Assembly: GCA_015296065.1 (NCBI GenBank)
Contig: DVDU01000265.1
Location: forward strand, 1-52,549
Direction of reading: 5' to 3'
Source: Oscillatoriaceae cyanobacterium M33_DOE_052
Lineage (GTDB): Bacteria > Cyanobacteriota > Cyanobacteriia > Cyanobacteriales > Laspinemataceae
DNA: 52,549 nucleotides
The translations under genes and the position numbers were made by a program. The notes below the pieces were generated by a model. It had not been told where the DNA came from. It saw only the letters and a program-made list of their open reading frames with translations, and ran no database searches. Shown in pieces: positions 52,425-52,549 of this stretch (positions are counted from its first letter, which is position 1; every line of letters begins with the position of its first letter).

Positions 52425-52549
52425 TGGGGAGACGGGGAGATGGGGTGACGGGGTGACGGGGTGACGGGGTGCAGCGCACCTTCGATCACGCCCGTGTCAC
52501 CCTGTCACCTGAGTCACCTGAGTCACCCCGTCACCCCATCACCCCGTCA
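52424..52549. repeat. GGGGTGAC / GTCACCCC simple repeat at window end
   Basis: GGGGAGAC/GGGGTGAC units (about 52428-52470) are followed, after a 30-bp centre, by TCACCTGAG and GTCACCCC units in inverse orientation, making a long imperfect hairpin. Same flavour as the tract at 1-60. Confidence 0.85.

Overview
The window is a stretch of cyanobacterial chromosome, most probably from a filamentous, phycobilisome-containing species of the Oscillatoriales type. The evidence is psbB and psbT (photosystem II), nblA (phycobilisome degradation), a knotless phytochrome-like kinase, many HIP1 octamers (GCGATCGC, for example at 8388), heptamer tandem repeats, and several families of short palindromic repeats between genes. 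Conserved genes on both strands (pyrH, frr, accC, metK, rpsA, nrdR, mnmG, mgtE, feoAB) show that this is core chromosome with accessory insertions, not a plasmid or prophage.

Layout. 1-7100: small membrane and TPR proteins, then a tight three-gene operon (1648-6025) encoding a HEAT-repeat CHAT protease, an MbcA/ParS-like antitoxin and a RES-domain toxin, then an alpha/beta hydrolase. 7376-11577: peroxiredoxin-like protein, overlapping pyrH-frr, a geranylgeranyl-reductase-family flavoprotein and a NADAR protein. 12625-21130: Cph2-like phytochrome histidine kinase, Tat-exported caspase-like protein, and TPR-CHAT protein with a signal peptide. 21137-26835: accC, tRNA-Leu(GAG), a small cyanobacterial protein, an ABC1/UbiB kinase-like protein, a PP2C phosphatase and nblA. 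27000-34824: repeat-rich remnant zone, a small conserved protein, HAD phosphatase, the feoA/feoB locus with FeoB split in two, a membrane-anchored WD40 protein and mgtE. 35017-36752: an IS607-type element with intact recombinase and frameshifted tnpB. 37146-44723: DUF4278-like protein, metK, HAD hydrolase, rpsA, nrdR, psbT and psbB. 45114-52424: small conserved proteins, mnmG, a UBP zinc-finger protein, a GspC/PilP-like anchored protein, a coiled-coil protein and a helical protein of unknown role.

How the genes work together. Housekeeping modules are ordinary: translation (frr, rpsA, mnmG), nucleotide metabolism (pyrH, nrdR), iron and magnesium uptake, and photosystem II. The unusual content is conflict or signalling machinery in the first 21 kb: three clan-CD-type protease domains (two CHAT, one caspase) plus two proteins of NAD/ADP-ribose-linked families (RES toxin and NADAR). 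The strongest candidate for an undescribed system is the HEAT-CHAT / antitoxin / RES operon. I infer that the protease may sense a trigger through its near-identical HEAT repeats and release the toxin by cutting the antitoxin. That mechanism is a hypothesis; the gene order, overlaps and catalytic motifs are directly visible.

No CRISPR array, rRNA or prophage structural gene was seen. All family assignments are by eye from translated sequence, without database searches.
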